A stretch of 64,000 nt of DNA from JBBQZP01 sp038207585 (GCA_038207585.1 JBBQZP010000002.1:1-64000), one strand, 5' to 3'; numbered from the stretch's first letter, positions 45,212-55,103 are shown. Notes: generated from the sequence alone by a model not told the origin. Numbers and translations are program-made.

Positions 45212-45811
45212 TCAGTCTTTGCGGACACCGCTCAGATGCGCCCAGACCGGCTGATCGGGCACATGCAACCGGATGCGCTGGCCGGGTTCCAGATAACCCT
45301 CGGCCTCAACCCATGCGGTGATGCCACGTCGCCCCGCCGCTGCCGCCTTGAAGGCGCGGCCAAAGCCCGGATGTTGCAGTTCAATGGGCTTGGCAGGCAG
45401 CATGCAAGGGCGGTTTTCCATATCGACAACCAAAGTTGCCCCGCTTTCCGCCTGCAAGCGGGACGAGGGCGGGATGTGGCTGAAATCGGGGATGCCCTCG
45501 ATCACCATCGTGGCCCCGACCAACGCCGGGTCCAACGCCTCAAGCCCCATCTTTTGCGCGATCAGGGCCAGATCCTCGGCCGCCAGAATTGAGAACTGGC
45601 GCACATTGCGGATCGGCGTCCCACGCGGATATTGCGATGTCACCCTGCTGCACGACGGGCGCGTATCACCGCCATGCGCCTCACCCTCCGGGCCGCTGAA
45701 CAGGGCGGCGATGCGGTCCACGGGGCGCGCAACCAGCCCCGCATCGCGGTTCGGCACAATACCCAGCCAGGTGATCGTGCCGGAAAATGCAGTCGGAATC
45801 AGCGCGGGCAT
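45212..45811 (-). CDS. MOSC domain-containing protein
   Basis: The product is 199 aa. It has MOSC-type order: GTITWLGIVPNRDAGL at the start, RNVRQFSILAAEDLALIAQK, then VGATMVIEGIPDFSHIPPSSR and a final EPGQRIRLHVPDQPVWA. MOSC domains move sulfur or molybdenum cofactor. Together with the sulfonate genes this may relate to sulfur or molybdenum chemistry, but the context gives no direct link. It ends 3 bp from the methyltransferase gene on the same strand. Confidence 0.85.
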   Translation of the reverse strand: MPALIPTAFSGTITWLGIVPNRDAGLVARPVDRIAALFSGPEGEAHGGDTRPSCSRVTSQYPRGTPIRNVRQFSILAAEDLALIAQKMGLEALDPALVGATMVIEGIPDFSHIPPSSRLQAESGATLVVDMENRPCMLPAKPIELQHPGFGRAFKAAAAGRRGITAWVEAEGYLEPGQRIRLHVPDQPVWAHLSGVRKD

Positions 45812-45814
45812 GGT

Positions 45815-46597
45815 CTAAACTCTTAGCGTGAAAAAGATGCGGCGGAACGGAAACAGCGCCGCGCCATCCTCCAGCAGCGGATAGGCCGACGAAAGTGCCG
45901 CGTCATAGGCAGCAAGGAAACTGGGGCTTTCATTCGGCGTCAGCTTTTCCAGAAACGGTCGCATCGCCGTAGATGACGTGAAGGCCCGCACCGGATGTCC
46001 TTCGGTCACCGCTTCCAGACGCTGCACATATTCGGTTTCCCACGCCTCGACCCGCCCAAGCGGGGCCAGCAATTGCCAATAGGCGGCGGCAGAGCGCACC
46101 GGGGGTTCATACCCCGCGAAATCGAACCGATCGGGGAACAGGCTTGCCGCGATGTCACGCAGAAAACGGTGCGAGGGCGCAACATACTGGCGCGGCATCT
46201 GCACCGCCAGCACACCACCGGGGGCCAGCAACCCCGCCAGATGCGGCATCAGCGCGGCATGATCAGGCAACCACTGCAGCGCCGCGTTGGAAAAGATCAG
46301 CGCGGCCGGGGCGTCAGGCGTCCAATCCGCCATATCGGCCTGCACCAGCGCGGCGTAACAGCCGACCTCCTCGGCCTCGGCCAGCATGGCGGGGGATGCG
46401 TCAACGCCCACCACAACCCGCCCGGCAAAGCGTTCCTCCAGCGCCGGACCAACCGCACCCGCGCCGCAGCCCAGATCGACGACTGCACCTTCGGGAAGAT
46501 CACCCACCTGCGCCAGCAGGTCCAGCGCAGGCCGCAAGCGCAAACCCCGAAACCTTCCATAGGTCTCGGGGTTCCAGTCTGTCGGATTGATGCTCAA
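45815..46597 (-). CDS. SAM-dependent methyltransferase (trans-aconitate 2-methyltransferase-like)
   Basis: The product is 260 aa if a TTG at 46597 is used, which starts SINPTDWNPETYGRFR after GAGG; the frame continues to 46633 but overlaps ftsH. The SAM motif is GAVVDLGCGAGAVGPAL, followed by ALIFSNAALQWLPDHAALMP. The typical Tam features of length and C-terminal FPFRRIFFTLRV match trans-aconitate methyltransferase. It lies 7 bp after the ftsH stop. Confidence 0.85.
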   Translation of the reverse strand: MSINPTDWNPETYGRFRGLRLRPALDLLAQVGDLPEGAVVDLGCGAGAVGPALEERFAGRVVVGVDASPAMLAEAEEVGCYAALVQADMADWTPDAPAALIFSNAALQWLPDHAALMPHLAGLLAPGGVLAVQMPRQYVAPSHRFLRDIAASLFPDRFDFAGYEPPVRSAAAYWQLLAPLGRVEAWETEYVQRLEAVTEGHPVRAFTSSTAMRPFLEKLTPNESPSFLAAYDAALSSAYPLLEDGAALFPFRRIFFTLRV

Positions 46598-46604
46598 TTG
46601 CGCC

Positions 46605-48512
46605 TCATGTGGGCGTCGGCTCAAGCCCACCACCGGTTTTCGGGGCTTTGGGCTTGGTTTTGGGAACCGAAATCACCGAGGTTGTGCCACCGCTTTTGGG
46701 CAGGCTGTCATCACCGTCATCCAGTTTTTCGCCAGCAATCACCTTGCGGATCTCGTCTCCGGTCAGCGTTTCGTATTCCAGCAAACCCTTCGCCAGCTTT
46801 TCGAATTCGTCCGACTGTTCCTCAAGGATACGCTTGGCCGTCACATAGCCTTCGTCGATCAGACCCTTCACCTCGGCCTCGATTGCGCGCTTGGTTTCGG
46901 CGGAAACCGAAAAGCCGCCGGTATTGCCCTGATAGCCTTCATGCGCTTCGGAATAGTCGATGTTGCCGATAGTGTCCGACATGCCCCAGCGCATGACCAT
47001 CGCCCGCGCAAGGCCCGACGCTTGCTGAATATCGCCAACCGGGCCAGAGGACACGCCCTCTTCGCCGTATTTGATGATCTCGGCGGCCTTGCCCGCCATG
47101 GTCATGGCGATGCGCTGCTTGGCTTCATCCTTGTGCATCTGCAGACGGTCCATTTCCGGCAAGCTGACGACCATGCCCAAAGCACCCCCGCGCGGAATGA
47201 TCGTGGCTTTGTAGACCGGATCACACTTCGGCAGGGCCATGCCGACAATGGCGTGGCCGGCTTCGTGATAGGCGGTCTTTTCCTTCTGGTCGTCGGTCAG
47301 CACCATCGAGCGCCGCTCGGCCCCCATCATCACCTTGTCTTTGGCATTCTCGAAATCGTCCATCGTCACAAACCGGCGGCCAAAGCGGGCGGCCATCAAC
47401 GCGGCTTCGTTCACCAGGTTCGCCAGATCGGCACCCGAAAAGCCGGGGCAGCCGCGCGCGATGATGCGCAGATCGACATCGGGGCCAAGCGGCACCTTGC
47501 GGGCATGGACGCCAAGGATTTTTTCGCGCCCCTTGATATCGGGGTTGGGCACATGGATCTGGCGGTCGAAACGGCCGGGGCGCAGCAGCGCGGGGTCAAG
47601 CACATCCTTGCGGTTGGTGGCAGCGACGATGATCACGCCCTCGTTAGCCTCAAACCCGTCCATTTCGACCAGAAGCTGGTTCAGCGTCTGTTCGCGTTCG
47701 TCATTGCCGCCGCCCATGCCGACACCGCGCGCACGGCCAACGGCATCAATCTCGTCGATGAACACGATGCAGGGCGCGTTTTTCTTGGCCTGCTCGAACA
47801 TGTCGCGCACACGGCTTGCACCGACGCCTACGAACATCTCCACGAAGTCAGAGCCAGAGATGGTAAAGAACGGCACCCCCGCCTCGCCCGCAATGGCGCG
47901 CGCAAGCAGCGTCTTACCTGTGCCCGGAGGGCCGACAAGCAACGCACCTTTCGGGATTTTGCCGCCCAGACGGCTGAATTTCTGCGGATTGCGCAGGAAT
48001 TCGACGATTTCTTCCAGTTCTTCCTTGGCCTCGTCGATGCCCGCCACGTCATCAAACGTCACCCGGCCATGCTTTTCGGTCAGCAGTTTGGCGCGTGATT
48101 TGCCAAAGCCCATCGCCCCGCCTTTGCCGCCGCCCTGCATCCGGTTCATGAAGAAAATCCAGATACCGATCAGCACAAGGAACGGCAGCCAAACACCCAG
48201 CACCGACAACAGCCCCGAGGATTCCTGCGCCGTTGCGCGCACTTCGACATTCTTCGAGATCAGCTTGTCGGTCAGTTCTTCGCCCTCAGGCTTGATGGTG
48301 CGGTATTTCTTGCCATCCGTGCTCACGACATCGACGTTTTCGCCGTCAAGAGTGACCGACTTCACCTCGCCCGCGTCAACTTTCGCGATAAATTCGGAAT
48401 ACGACAGGCTTGAGGATGCCGACGTTGCCTGATTGCCGTTGAACACCTGAAACAGGGCCAGCACCAAAAGGAACAGGACGATCCAGAACGCGACATTGCG
48501 AGCATTACCCAC
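46605..48512 (-). CDS. ftsH: ATP-dependent zinc metalloprotease FtsH
   Basis: The product is 635 aa. Two N-terminal membrane helices (about 5-22 and 101-122) are present. Walker A is GPPGTGKT at 194-201, and the zinc site HEAGH is at 416-420, with the AAA second region of homology (PGRFDRQIHVPNPDIKGRE) around 312-330. It degrades misfolded membrane proteins and short-lived regulators. It follows tilS, a common bacterial order, and is the last gene of the tol-pal-tilS run. Confidence 0.97.
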   Translation of the reverse strand: MGNARNVAFWIVLFLLVLALFQVFNGNQATSASSSLSYSEFIAKVDAGEVKSVTLDGENVDVVSTDGKKYRTIKPEGEELTDKLISKNVEVRATAQESSGLLSVLGVWLPFLVLIGIWIFFMNRMQGGGKGGAMGFGKSRAKLLTEKHGRVTFDDVAGIDEAKEELEEIVEFLRNPQKFSRLGGKIPKGALLVGPPGTGKTLLARAIAGEAGVPFFTISGSDFVEMFVGVGASRVRDMFEQAKKNAPCIVFIDEIDAVGRARGVGMGGGNDEREQTLNQLLVEMDGFEANEGVIIVAATNRKDVLDPALLRPGRFDRQIHVPNPDIKGREKILGVHARKVPLGPDVDLRIIARGCPGFSGADLANLVNEAALMAARFGRRFVTMDDFENAKDKVMMGAERRSMVLTDDQKEKTAYHEAGHAIVGMALPKCDPVYKATIIPRGGALGMVVSLPEMDRLQMHKDEAKQRIAMTMAGKAAEIIKYGEEGVSSGPVGDIQQASGLARAMVMRWGMSDTIGNIDYSEAHEGYQGNTGGFSVSAETKRAIEAEVKGLIDEGYVTAKRILEEQSDEFEKLAKGLLEYETLTGDEIRKVIAGEKLDDGDDSLPKSGGTTSVISVPKTKPKAPKTGGGLEPTPT

Positions 48513-48588
48513 GAAGCTACTCCCTAGCAGTGCCGGGGCGCAAAGGGCGTCCGGTCTTTCCTATAAGATAGAGATATGTGCGCAGGGT

Positions 48589-49824
48589 TCAATGCGATAC
48601 TAAGAACTGGCTGAAACTTGCCGCAATTGTCGCACTCCAACCATTCGGGTACCCGGCAACAGGGGCCGCGATCAGCGCATCCTCCTGCCAGACGGCGGGC
48701 GTGACCATCAGCACATCGCGCGGCAGGCCGGTCGCGCGCCATTGCGCAAGGCTGCGCAGACCCTGCGCACCCAAGGCCCGCACCTGGAGATTTTGGGAAT
48801 GAGGTCCGATGACTGTCCAGCGCCGATCCCAAGGTTGATCCGTGGGCGCGTGAACCCCGGCCAACGCCTTTGGCTCGCGCGTGGCCCGTGTGGTGGCGCC
48901 CGTGGCGCGGAACCGGCAGCCCCAAAGTGTGGCGTCCTGCGCCGCAAGGATCGCGGCCTGCACCCGCGCGACAGCGGCCGCGCGCGGCGCATAATCTGCC
49001 CCCGAAAGCCACAGCACCACGGCCCGTGCCAGCCTGCGCTGCACGTCGGGCGGATGCGTTGCAAAGGCGGCGCGGTCGATGCTCAGCGCGCCCGCAGCCT
49101 CTGTCATGCAGGTTCGGGCAGCGTCAGTCGTGATATCGCGCAGGGTGGCTTGTGCGGCAGCCAGATGTGCCGCCACCTGCCCAAGACTGGCCACCGAAAT
49201 GCCAAGCGGTGCCAGAGCCTCAAGCGCCCGCCGTGCCCTGACACGGGCAAAACGGTCTTGCATATTGGACGGATCGTCGATCCATCCGATGCCCTGCCGC
49301 GTCAGAAACCGACGCAGATCGGCGCGCGGCACTTCCAGAAAAGGGCGGTGAAAGGTCACGCCGTCCGTCTGCCACGCCCGCCGCATTCCCGAAAGCCCGT
49401 CAACCCCGGCCCCGCGCGCCAGACCCATCAGAACCGTCTCGGCCTGATCGTCCGCCGTATGACCCACCACCACATTGCCAATGCCTGCGCCGCGCGCCCA
49501 ATCTGCCAGCAGCGAATAACGCGCGCGTCTGGCCTGATCCTGCAGGTTCCCCGATGCGCCGTCGCGCTGCCATGTCAGAGTGCGATGCGGCACCCCTAGG
49601 CGGGCGCAGGTGTCGGCGACAAAGCGCACCTCGGTCGCCGCCTCGGGGCGCAATCCATGGTCCACGCTCGCGGCATGAACATTCAGCCCCGCCTGCACCA
49701 TCAAATACAAGGAAGCCAATGAATCGCTGCCGCCGGAAACGGCAACTCCGATGGGTTTCTGGGTATCTGAGAAAGCCCCCAGCGCGATCCGTAGCAGATC
49801 CGCATCAGACGCGCCCGGCGTCAC
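48589..49824 (-). CDS. tilS: tRNA(Ile)-lysidine synthase
   Basis: The product is 411 aa. The PP-loop SGGSDS is at 30-35, and NVVVGHTADDQAETVLMGLA and GWIDDPSNMQDRFARVRAR are family motifs. It makes lysidine at C34 of tRNA-Ile(CAU), which is essential for reading AUA. The start overlaps the cpoB stop by 4 nt. Confidence 0.95.
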   Translation of the reverse strand: MTPGASDADLLRIALGAFSDTQKPIGVAVSGGSDSLASLYLMVQAGLNVHAASVDHGLRPEAATEVRFVADTCARLGVPHRTLTWQRDGASGNLQDQARRARYSLLADWARGAGIGNVVVGHTADDQAETVLMGLARGAGVDGLSGMRRAWQTDGVTFHRPFLEVPRADLRRFLTRQGIGWIDDPSNMQDRFARVRARRALEALAPLGISVASLGQVAAHLAAAQATLRDITTDAARTCMTEAAGALSIDRAAFATHPPDVQRRLARAVVLWLSGADYAPRAAAVARVQAAILAAQDATLWGCRFRATGATTRATREPKALAGVHAPTDQPWDRRWTVIGPHSQNLQVRALGAQGLRSLAQWRATGLPRDVLMVTPAVWQEDALIAAPVAGYPNGWSATIAASFSQFLVSH

Positions 49825-50642
49825 TGGCAGCCAAGGCCCCGCGCGGTGCTTTGCGCATTGGTCGCATCGGCGCTGCCGGGAAAGCGCGTGCTGACCTCGG
49901 CCAGCGTCACACAGGCCTCGGGCGTTTGGCCCAACTGCCCCAGCGCCTGCCCCAGTTTCAGCAAAGCCTCGCCCGCATTCCCACCATTAGGCGCGCCGGA
50001 AAAGCCCTCAAGATACGCCCGCGCGGCATTCGCCGTCTCGCCCAACTGGTTCAGCGCATCGCCGCGCAGAACCTGCGCTTGCTGTGTCAGGGGCCCACCT
50101 TGATAGGTCTGGGTAAAGGTCGCAAAGAGGTCCGCGGCGGTTCGAAAGTCACCTGAACCGAGCACCCCCTTGGCCCGGTCAAAGTCTGATTGCTCACCAA
50201 TTGCCAGTTCCGGTCCGCCCACCGCAGGGGCGGTAGGTGCGATGGGGGAGTCCACGGTTGCCGCTGGCACATCGCCGCCCAAGGGTTTGGTCGGCGGCAA
50301 AGCGCCGACATCGCCGCCCTCAAGTTCCGTCAGGCGAAATTCCAGATCGCCCAAGCGCAAGGTGCCATCGCTGACGACCTTGTTCAGCCGCAATTCCACT
50401 GCCTCGGTCTTGCCGGTCAGTTGCACCAGCGCCGCCTCGATCGCATCCAGCCGTTGCAGCGCGCTGCCCCCCGCCGTCCCGTTCTGGGTTGCACCGCTGG
50501 TCACCAGTTCCTGCTTCAGCGCGTTGAACTCGCCACTCAGCACCGCAATCTCGGCCTTGATGTCGGCCAGCGTCTGCGCGCGGTCCTGCGCCATGGCAGG
50601 ACCGGCGATCAGCATCACGCCAAGGATCAGCGCGCGAAGCAT
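49821..50642 (-). CDS. cpoB: Tol-Pal system protein CpoB/YbgF
   Basis: The product is 273 aa with a signal peptide (LILGVMLIAGPAMA, cut before QD). A coiled-coil region (about 25-110) is followed by a Pro-rich linker and C-terminal TPR-like repeats (DFDRAKGVLGSGDFRTAADL, LKLGQALGQLGQTPEACVTL). CpoB coordinates peptidoglycan synthesis and outer-membrane constriction in the periplasm. It starts 3 bp after the pal stop. Confidence 0.93.
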   Translation of the reverse strand: MLRALILGVMLIAGPAMAQDRAQTLADIKAEIAVLSGEFNALKQELVTSGATQNGTAGGSALQRLDAIEAALVQLTGKTEAVELRLNKVVSDGTLRLGDLEFRLTELEGGDVGALPPTKPLGGDVPAATVDSPIAPTAPAVGGPELAIGEQSDFDRAKGVLGSGDFRTAADLFATFTQTYQGGPLTQQAQVLRGDALNQLGETANAARAYLEGFSGAPNGGNAGEALLKLGQALGQLGQTPEACVTLAEVSTRFPGSADATNAQSTARGLGCQ

Positions 50643-50645
50643 CCC

Positions 50646-51158
50646 TTACGCACCCGCGCCCTGGCTCAGCACCGTGACGGCGCGGCGGTTGCGCGAATAG
50701 CAATCCTCGGTCGAGCAAACCTCGACAGGGCGTTCCTTGCCGTATGACACAGTGCGCATACGGTTCGGCCCAACGCCTTGGGAAATCAGGAAATCCTGCA
50801 CGGCGGACGCGCGGCGCGCGCCAAGGGCAAGGTTGTATTCCCGCGTGCCCTGCTCATCGGCGTGACCCTCAACAATGATCGCATAGTCGCGATTGGTGTT
50901 CAGCCATTGCGCCTGCTGGGTCAGCGTGGCGCGCGCGGCATCCGAAAGGCTGGACTGATCGACCGTAAAGAACACCCGGTCGCCCAGCGTCTGGTTGAAA
51001 TAGGCGACCGAGGTCGGGTCATTCGCGCCGCCAAGCCCCTGCCCGTTGATGGCGCCGTTCGCGTTGGGGTCACCCGCAGCACCGTAGCGATCTGGGTTTT
51101 TGCAAGCCGAAAGGCCGAGAGCGGCGACGATCAGCAGCGCCTTGGTAAAATGAGTCAT
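50646..51158 (-). CDS. pal: Peptidoglycan-associated lipoprotein Pal
   Basis: The product is 170 aa from ATG 51158. The lipobox LSAC puts the modified cysteine at residue 19. The C-terminal OmpA-like domain has FFTVDQSSLSDAARATLTQQ, VEGHADEQGTREYNLALGAR and the peptidoglycan-binding RASAVQDFLISQGV region. It links the outer membrane to the wall and is pulled by TolB and TolA. Confidence 0.96.
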   Translation of the reverse strand: MTHFTKALLIVAALGLSACKNPDRYGAAGDPNANGAINGQGLGGANDPTSVAYFNQTLGDRVFFTVDQSSLSDAARATLTQQAQWLNTNRDYAIIVEGHADEQGTREYNLALGARRASAVQDFLISQGVGPNRMRTVSYGKERPVEVCSTEDCYSRNRRAVTVLSQGAGA

Positions 51159-51245
51159 TCCGGTCGTCCCTTTTTTGGTTTTTGCCCGATTTGGAGCAAG
51201 CATAGCAGGTTTGATTGGCGGTGGGAATCGGGTCTGTGCGATGCC

Positions 51246-52574
51246 TTATGGCAAAAGCGGCGACCATGCCGGGTCGGACGCGGGCTGATCCAGCGGCACC
51301 TTTTTCAGGTTCCGCCCCGTGATATCCACCGAATAAAGCGCCGGCTGCCCGGTCGCGCCGGATTCCTGCCGCGTGAACATCAGCACACGCCCGTTCGGGG
51401 CCCATGTCGGGCCTTCATCAAGGAACGACGCCGTCAGCAAACGCTCTTCGCTGCCGTCGGTGCGCATGACGCCAATGTGGAACCGGCCAGCGTTCTGCTT
51501 GGTGAACGCGATCAGATCGCCGCGCGGCGACCAGACCGGGGTGCCATAGCGCCCCTCGCCGTTTGAAATGCGGACCGGCTCGCCGCCGCCCGCGCCCATG
51601 ACGTAAATCTGCTGGGTGCCCGAACGGTCGCTTTCAAACACGATCTGGCTGCCATCGGGGGAAAAGCTGGGCGCTGTTTCGATCGACGGCGCGTTGGTCA
51701 ACTGCCGCAATGCGCCAGACCCGATATCGACGGAATAGATGTCGGTATTCCCGCCCCGTTCAAGGCTGAACACCACGGTGCGGCCATCGGGGGCAAAGCG
51801 GGGGGCAAATGTCATCGTGCCCTCCTGATCCTCCAGCCGTTTGGTGCCAAGGCCCGCCACATCCATCAGATATATCTGCGGAAAGCCGCTGGAATAGCTG
51901 GTGAACAGGATCTGGTTGCCCTGCGGCGAAAAGCGCGGCGCCAGCACGATGGAACTGCTGTCGGTCAGATAAGCCACGTTCGCGCCGTCATAATCCATCA
52001 CCGCCAGACGCTTGGCGCGCTGGTTTTTCGGCCCGGATTCCGAAACATAAACCACGCGGCTGTCGAAATACCCCGTCTCGCCGGTGATCCGGCTATAGGC
52101 CGCGTCGGCAACCTTGTGCGCCATGCGCCGCCAACTGTCGGGCGTGCCAGCAAACTGCAACCCCTCGCCCAGGGGTTCGCCCGAGGCTACGTCGAACAGC
52201 CGAAACTTCACGACGATCTGGTTGCCCGAGGCGGCGACCGACCCCACGATCAATCCCTGCGCGTTGATCGCCTGCCAGTCGGGGTATGCAATCGGCGCGT
52301 CAAAGCCGGAAATGCCGCTGATATAGGCATTGGCGGGGATCACATTAAAAAGCCCGGTGCCTTGCAGATCCGACGCGATCACCGCGCCGATGTCCGCCGC
52401 ATACTGCGCCGCCGCACCATTTTCCGCGATAAAGGCGGGCACGGCAATCGGCACCGGCTCGATCACCGGCTGCGTCAGGTCAATCACCAGCCGCGCCTCG
52501 GCGGGGTGGGGAGCCGTTGCAACCAAGCCGCCGGCCAACAGAGCAGCAATCATCAGGGATCTGGTCAGGGTCAT
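51246..52574 (-). CDS. tolB: Tol-Pal system beta-propeller protein TolB
   Basis: The product is 442 aa from ATG 52574 with a signal peptide (SLMIAALLAGGLVATAPHPAEA). The N-terminal domain (about 35-165) is followed by a six-bladed propeller with repeats such as SPQGNQILFTSYSSGFPQIY, APDGRTVVFSLERGGNTDIY and SPDGSQIVFESDRSGTQQIY. It is the periplasmic partner of Pal. It lies between tolA and pal. Confidence 0.96.
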   Translation of the reverse strand: MTLTRSLMIAALLAGGLVATAPHPAEARLVIDLTQPVIEPVPIAVPAFIAENGAAAQYAADIGAVIASDLQGTGLFNVIPANAYISGISGFDAPIAYPDWQAINAQGLIVGSVAASGNQIVVKFRLFDVASGEPLGEGLQFAGTPDSWRRMAHKVADAAYSRITGETGYFDSRVVYVSESGPKNQRAKRLAVMDYDGANVAYLTDSSSIVLAPRFSPQGNQILFTSYSSGFPQIYLMDVAGLGTKRLEDQEGTMTFAPRFAPDGRTVVFSLERGGNTDIYSVDIGSGALRQLTNAPSIETAPSFSPDGSQIVFESDRSGTQQIYVMGAGGGEPVRISNGEGRYGTPVWSPRGDLIAFTKQNAGRFHIGVMRTDGSEERLLTASFLDEGPTWAPNGRVLMFTRQESGATGQPALYSVDITGRNLKKVPLDQPASDPAWSPLLP

Positions 52575-52639
52575 TCGGGCCTCTTTCGCCTTTGAGTTCG
52601 GGGCGTTGGGTGGAACGCGCGGGGCGGCTTCGGGTTTCA

Positions 52640-53809
52640 TCAGAATTGCAGCCCCCGCAGATCGAAGTTCAGTTCCAGTTCTTTCCATTCGTCGTATTTG
52701 TCGGGCGGCAGGGTGAACCCCGCCCGCCCGCATTGCAAGACCGCGCGGCGGGCAACCTCGTAGGCCTGTTTCGCCGCTGCTTCGGTGCCGCCCGAAAAGC
52801 GCAGCATTTCGGTGTTGGATTGCGGTTTGCCGTCTGGTGACATGTAGACCAGCAAGGTCACAGAGGTGCGCAGCGCGTCCGACGACAGCGCGCCCACGTT
52901 CCAGCATTTCGTGATCGCCGACCGCAGCGCGTCTTTTTCGCCGAAACTCATCGGCGGGCCAGCGGGGCGGGCGGCGGTTTCTGGTGCGCCTGCGGCTTCC
53001 TCAAGTGCGGCCTGCACCGCCGCATCTTCGGCCGATGTATCGGCAGGGGCGGAAGGCTTTGGCGTTGCTTCCGGCTTGGCCGCTGCCGTCTCAACGGGTT
53101 TGGGTGCCGCAGGCCGCGATTTCGGACGCGGAGATGAGGTCGGGGCAAGCGCTGCCACATCATCCTTGTTCGCCTCGGTGATCAAGACCTCGCCGGTTTC
53201 CTTTGGCGCGGCTTGCGGCTGTTCCTCGACCGGCGGGGTAATGGCCGTCTCATCCGGGGCCTGTTGCGGCGTGGCCTCGGGGGCCACTTCCACCGGTTCC
53301 GGCGGGGCCTCGACAATCTGTTCGGCCACACGCGGCGCGGGGCGCGGTTTGGGTGGCGTGTCGGAAATGGGCGCGGGCAGCGGTTGATCCACCGCGGCAG
53401 GCGGTGCTGTGGGCTGCACCACGGGTTCGGGCGCGGGCGGCGTGGGGTCCGGCGTGGGCTCGGGGGCGGGATCCGGGATCACCGCTTCGGGTTCGGGAGT
53501 TGGTTCGGGCGCGGGTTCTGGCGCAGGTTCTGGCGCAGGTTCGGGATTAGGCTCCGCAACAGGCTCCGGCGCCGGATCAGGGGGCGGGGCCACTTCTGCA
53601 GGCGTTGGTTCGGGCGCGGGCTTCACGGCCTTGGCGGCATCGGCCAGTTCCTCAAACTGCTGGGTCGAGATCGTCTCGACCGTCATCGACGAGGGTGTTA
53701 CGGGGGCAGAGGGGGAAAACAGGAAATCGCCCAGCACCACCCAGACGATCACGCCCACATGGCCGACGCCCGATATGATTGAACCTTTGTCCATTCCGCC
53801 CGTGTCCAT
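52640..53809 (-). CDS. tolA: Cell envelope integrity protein TolA
   Basis: The product is 389 aa. An N-terminal membrane helix (about 10-30) is followed by a long, low-complexity Pro/Glu/Ala region (about 62-270), including short PEPAPEPAP units, which replaces the helical domain II of enteric TolA. The C-terminal domain (about 285-389) has ALRSAITKCWNVGALSSDAL and RFSGGTEAAAKQAYEVARRA, typical of alphaproteobacterial TolA. The Pro-rich stretch gives simple-sequence DNA at about 53420-53620. The position between tolR and tolB fixes the identification. Confidence 0.92.
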   Translation of the reverse strand: MDTGGMDKGSIISGVGHVGVIVWVVLGDFLFSPSAPVTPSSMTVETISTQQFEELADAAKAVKPAPEPTPAEVAPPPDPAPEPVAEPNPEPAPEPAPEPAPEPTPEPEAVIPDPAPEPTPDPTPPAPEPVVQPTAPPAAVDQPLPAPISDTPPKPRPAPRVAEQIVEAPPEPVEVAPEATPQQAPDETAITPPVEEQPQAAPKETGEVLITEANKDDVAALAPTSSPRPKSRPAAPKPVETAAAKPEATPKPSAPADTSAEDAAVQAALEEAAGAPETAARPAGPPMSFGEKDALRSAITKCWNVGALSSDALRTSVTLLVYMSPDGKPQSNTEMLRFSGGTEAAAKQAYEVARRAVLQCGRAGFTLPPDKYDEWKELELNFDLRGLQF

Positions 53810-53818
53810 CGCCCGGCC

Positions 53819-54292
53819 TTAACCGCCGTTGCCGGTAAACGTTGGGCCTTTGGCATCAGTTACAAGGCCAAGACTGGAGAATCCGCCTGCGTTCAAAGCG
53901 CCCATGACCTGCGCTACCTTTTCATAGGGGATCGCCCCATCGGCCCGCAAAAACACCTTTTTATCGGTGCGTTCCGCAGCGATGGCCGACAGTTTGGTGA
54001 TCAGTTCCGCCTCGGGCACCTCGGTTTCCTGAATCATCACGCGGCCATCGGCGGTCAGCGTTACGGTCAGGGGCGGCTCATCGGGCAGCGGAAGCGACGC
54101 CGCAGCCGTGTTCGGCATGTCAATCGGCACGCCCACCGTCAGCAACGGGGCCGCCACCATGAAGATGATCAGCAAGACCAGCATCACATCCACAAAGGGC
54201 GTGATGTTGATCTCGGACATGGCGGCGGAACTGCCGCGCCTGCGCCCGCGCCGCCCGCCCCCGCCTGCCTTTTTCGCGACCCCGCCCGCCAT
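53819..54292 (-). CDS. tolR: Biopolymer transporter TolR (ExbD family)
   Basis: The product is 157 aa. One membrane helix (about 33-55) carries INITPFVDVMLVLLIIFMVA with the conserved Asp of the proton channel, followed by a periplasmic ExbD domain. The basic N-terminus (KAGGGGRRGRRRGSS) is cytoplasmic. It starts 3 bp after tolQ. Confidence 0.96.
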   Translation of the reverse strand: MAGGVAKKAGGGGRRGRRRGSSAAMSEINITPFVDVMLVLLIIFMVAAPLLTVGVPIDMPNTAAASLPLPDEPPLTVTLTADGRVMIQETEVPEAELITKLSAIAAERTDKKVFLRADGAIPYEKVAQVMGALNAGGFSSLGLVTDAKGPTFTGNGG

Positions 54293-54295
54293 CGC

Positions 54296-54991
54296 CTAGC
54301 TGTCCAGCTGGCGCGACAGGATGGTCGCGAATTCATCGGCAAACGCCTCGTATCCGCCAAGGATGCGGTCGCTGTCGCCGTTCAGCTTGTTGTAGAACAC
54401 CACTGCGGGAATGGCCGCAACCAGACCAATTCCGGTTGCCAGAAGCGCCTCGGCAATGCCGGGGGCAACCGTTGCCAGATCGGTGTTCTTGGTCGCCGCA
54501 ATCTCGGTGAAGGCGTGCATGATCCCGAACACCGTGCCGAACAGCCCGATGAAGGGTGCGGTTGAACCCGTCGTGGCCAGAAAGCCCAGCCCGTTGGTCA
54601 GCCGCTCACTTTCCTTGGCAATCGCCACATCCATGCTGCGGTCAATCCGGGCCTGCGCGCCTGCGATCAGCCCGCCGTCCTGACGGTGACTGCGCCGCCA
54701 TTCCAGCATGCCGCTGGCAAAGATCTTTTCGGCGGCCCCTTCGGGCTGCGAGCCGATCTTTTCAAAAAGTTCATCCAATGGCTCGCCCGACCAGAACGCG
54801 CGGTCAAAAATCGCCGCTTCGCGCTGTGCCACGCGGAATGTCAGGTGCTTGCGCACGATGATCGCCCAGGACCAGAATGACATGGCGATCAGCATCAGCA
54901 TCACCAGTTTCACAGTGATGGTTGCACGAAGGAATAGGGCAATGAGTGAGAAATCAATCTCGCTCGCCGCAGCAAGTGTTTCGGTCTGCAT
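54296..54991 (-). CDS. tolQ: Tol-Pal system protein TolQ
   Basis: The product is 231 aa with three membrane helices. The first is ITVKLVMLMLIAMSFWSWAI and the others contain FIGLFGTVFGIMHAFTEIAA and LLATGIGLVAAIPAVVFYN, the MotA/TolQ/ExbB signature that forms the proton channel with TolR. It heads the tolQRAB-pal-cpoB block, 112 bp after ybgC. Confidence 0.97.
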   Translation of the reverse strand: MQTETLAAASEIDFSLIALFLRATITVKLVMLMLIAMSFWSWAIIVRKHLTFRVAQREAAIFDRAFWSGEPLDELFEKIGSQPEGAAEKIFASGMLEWRRSHRQDGGLIAGAQARIDRSMDVAIAKESERLTNGLGFLATTGSTAPFIGLFGTVFGIMHAFTEIAATKNTDLATVAPGIAEALLATGIGLVAAIPAVVFYNKLNGDSDRILGGYEAFADEFATILSRQLDS

Positions 54992-55103
54992 TCGCCTGCT
55001 CTTGTTATCGGCTGTTGTTCAGCGCTTCTTTGGCCTGATTCTACCCGGTTTTGAAGGGGATTGCCAACACAACCGTGTCACCACGCAAATTGCCGCTCAA
55101 ATT

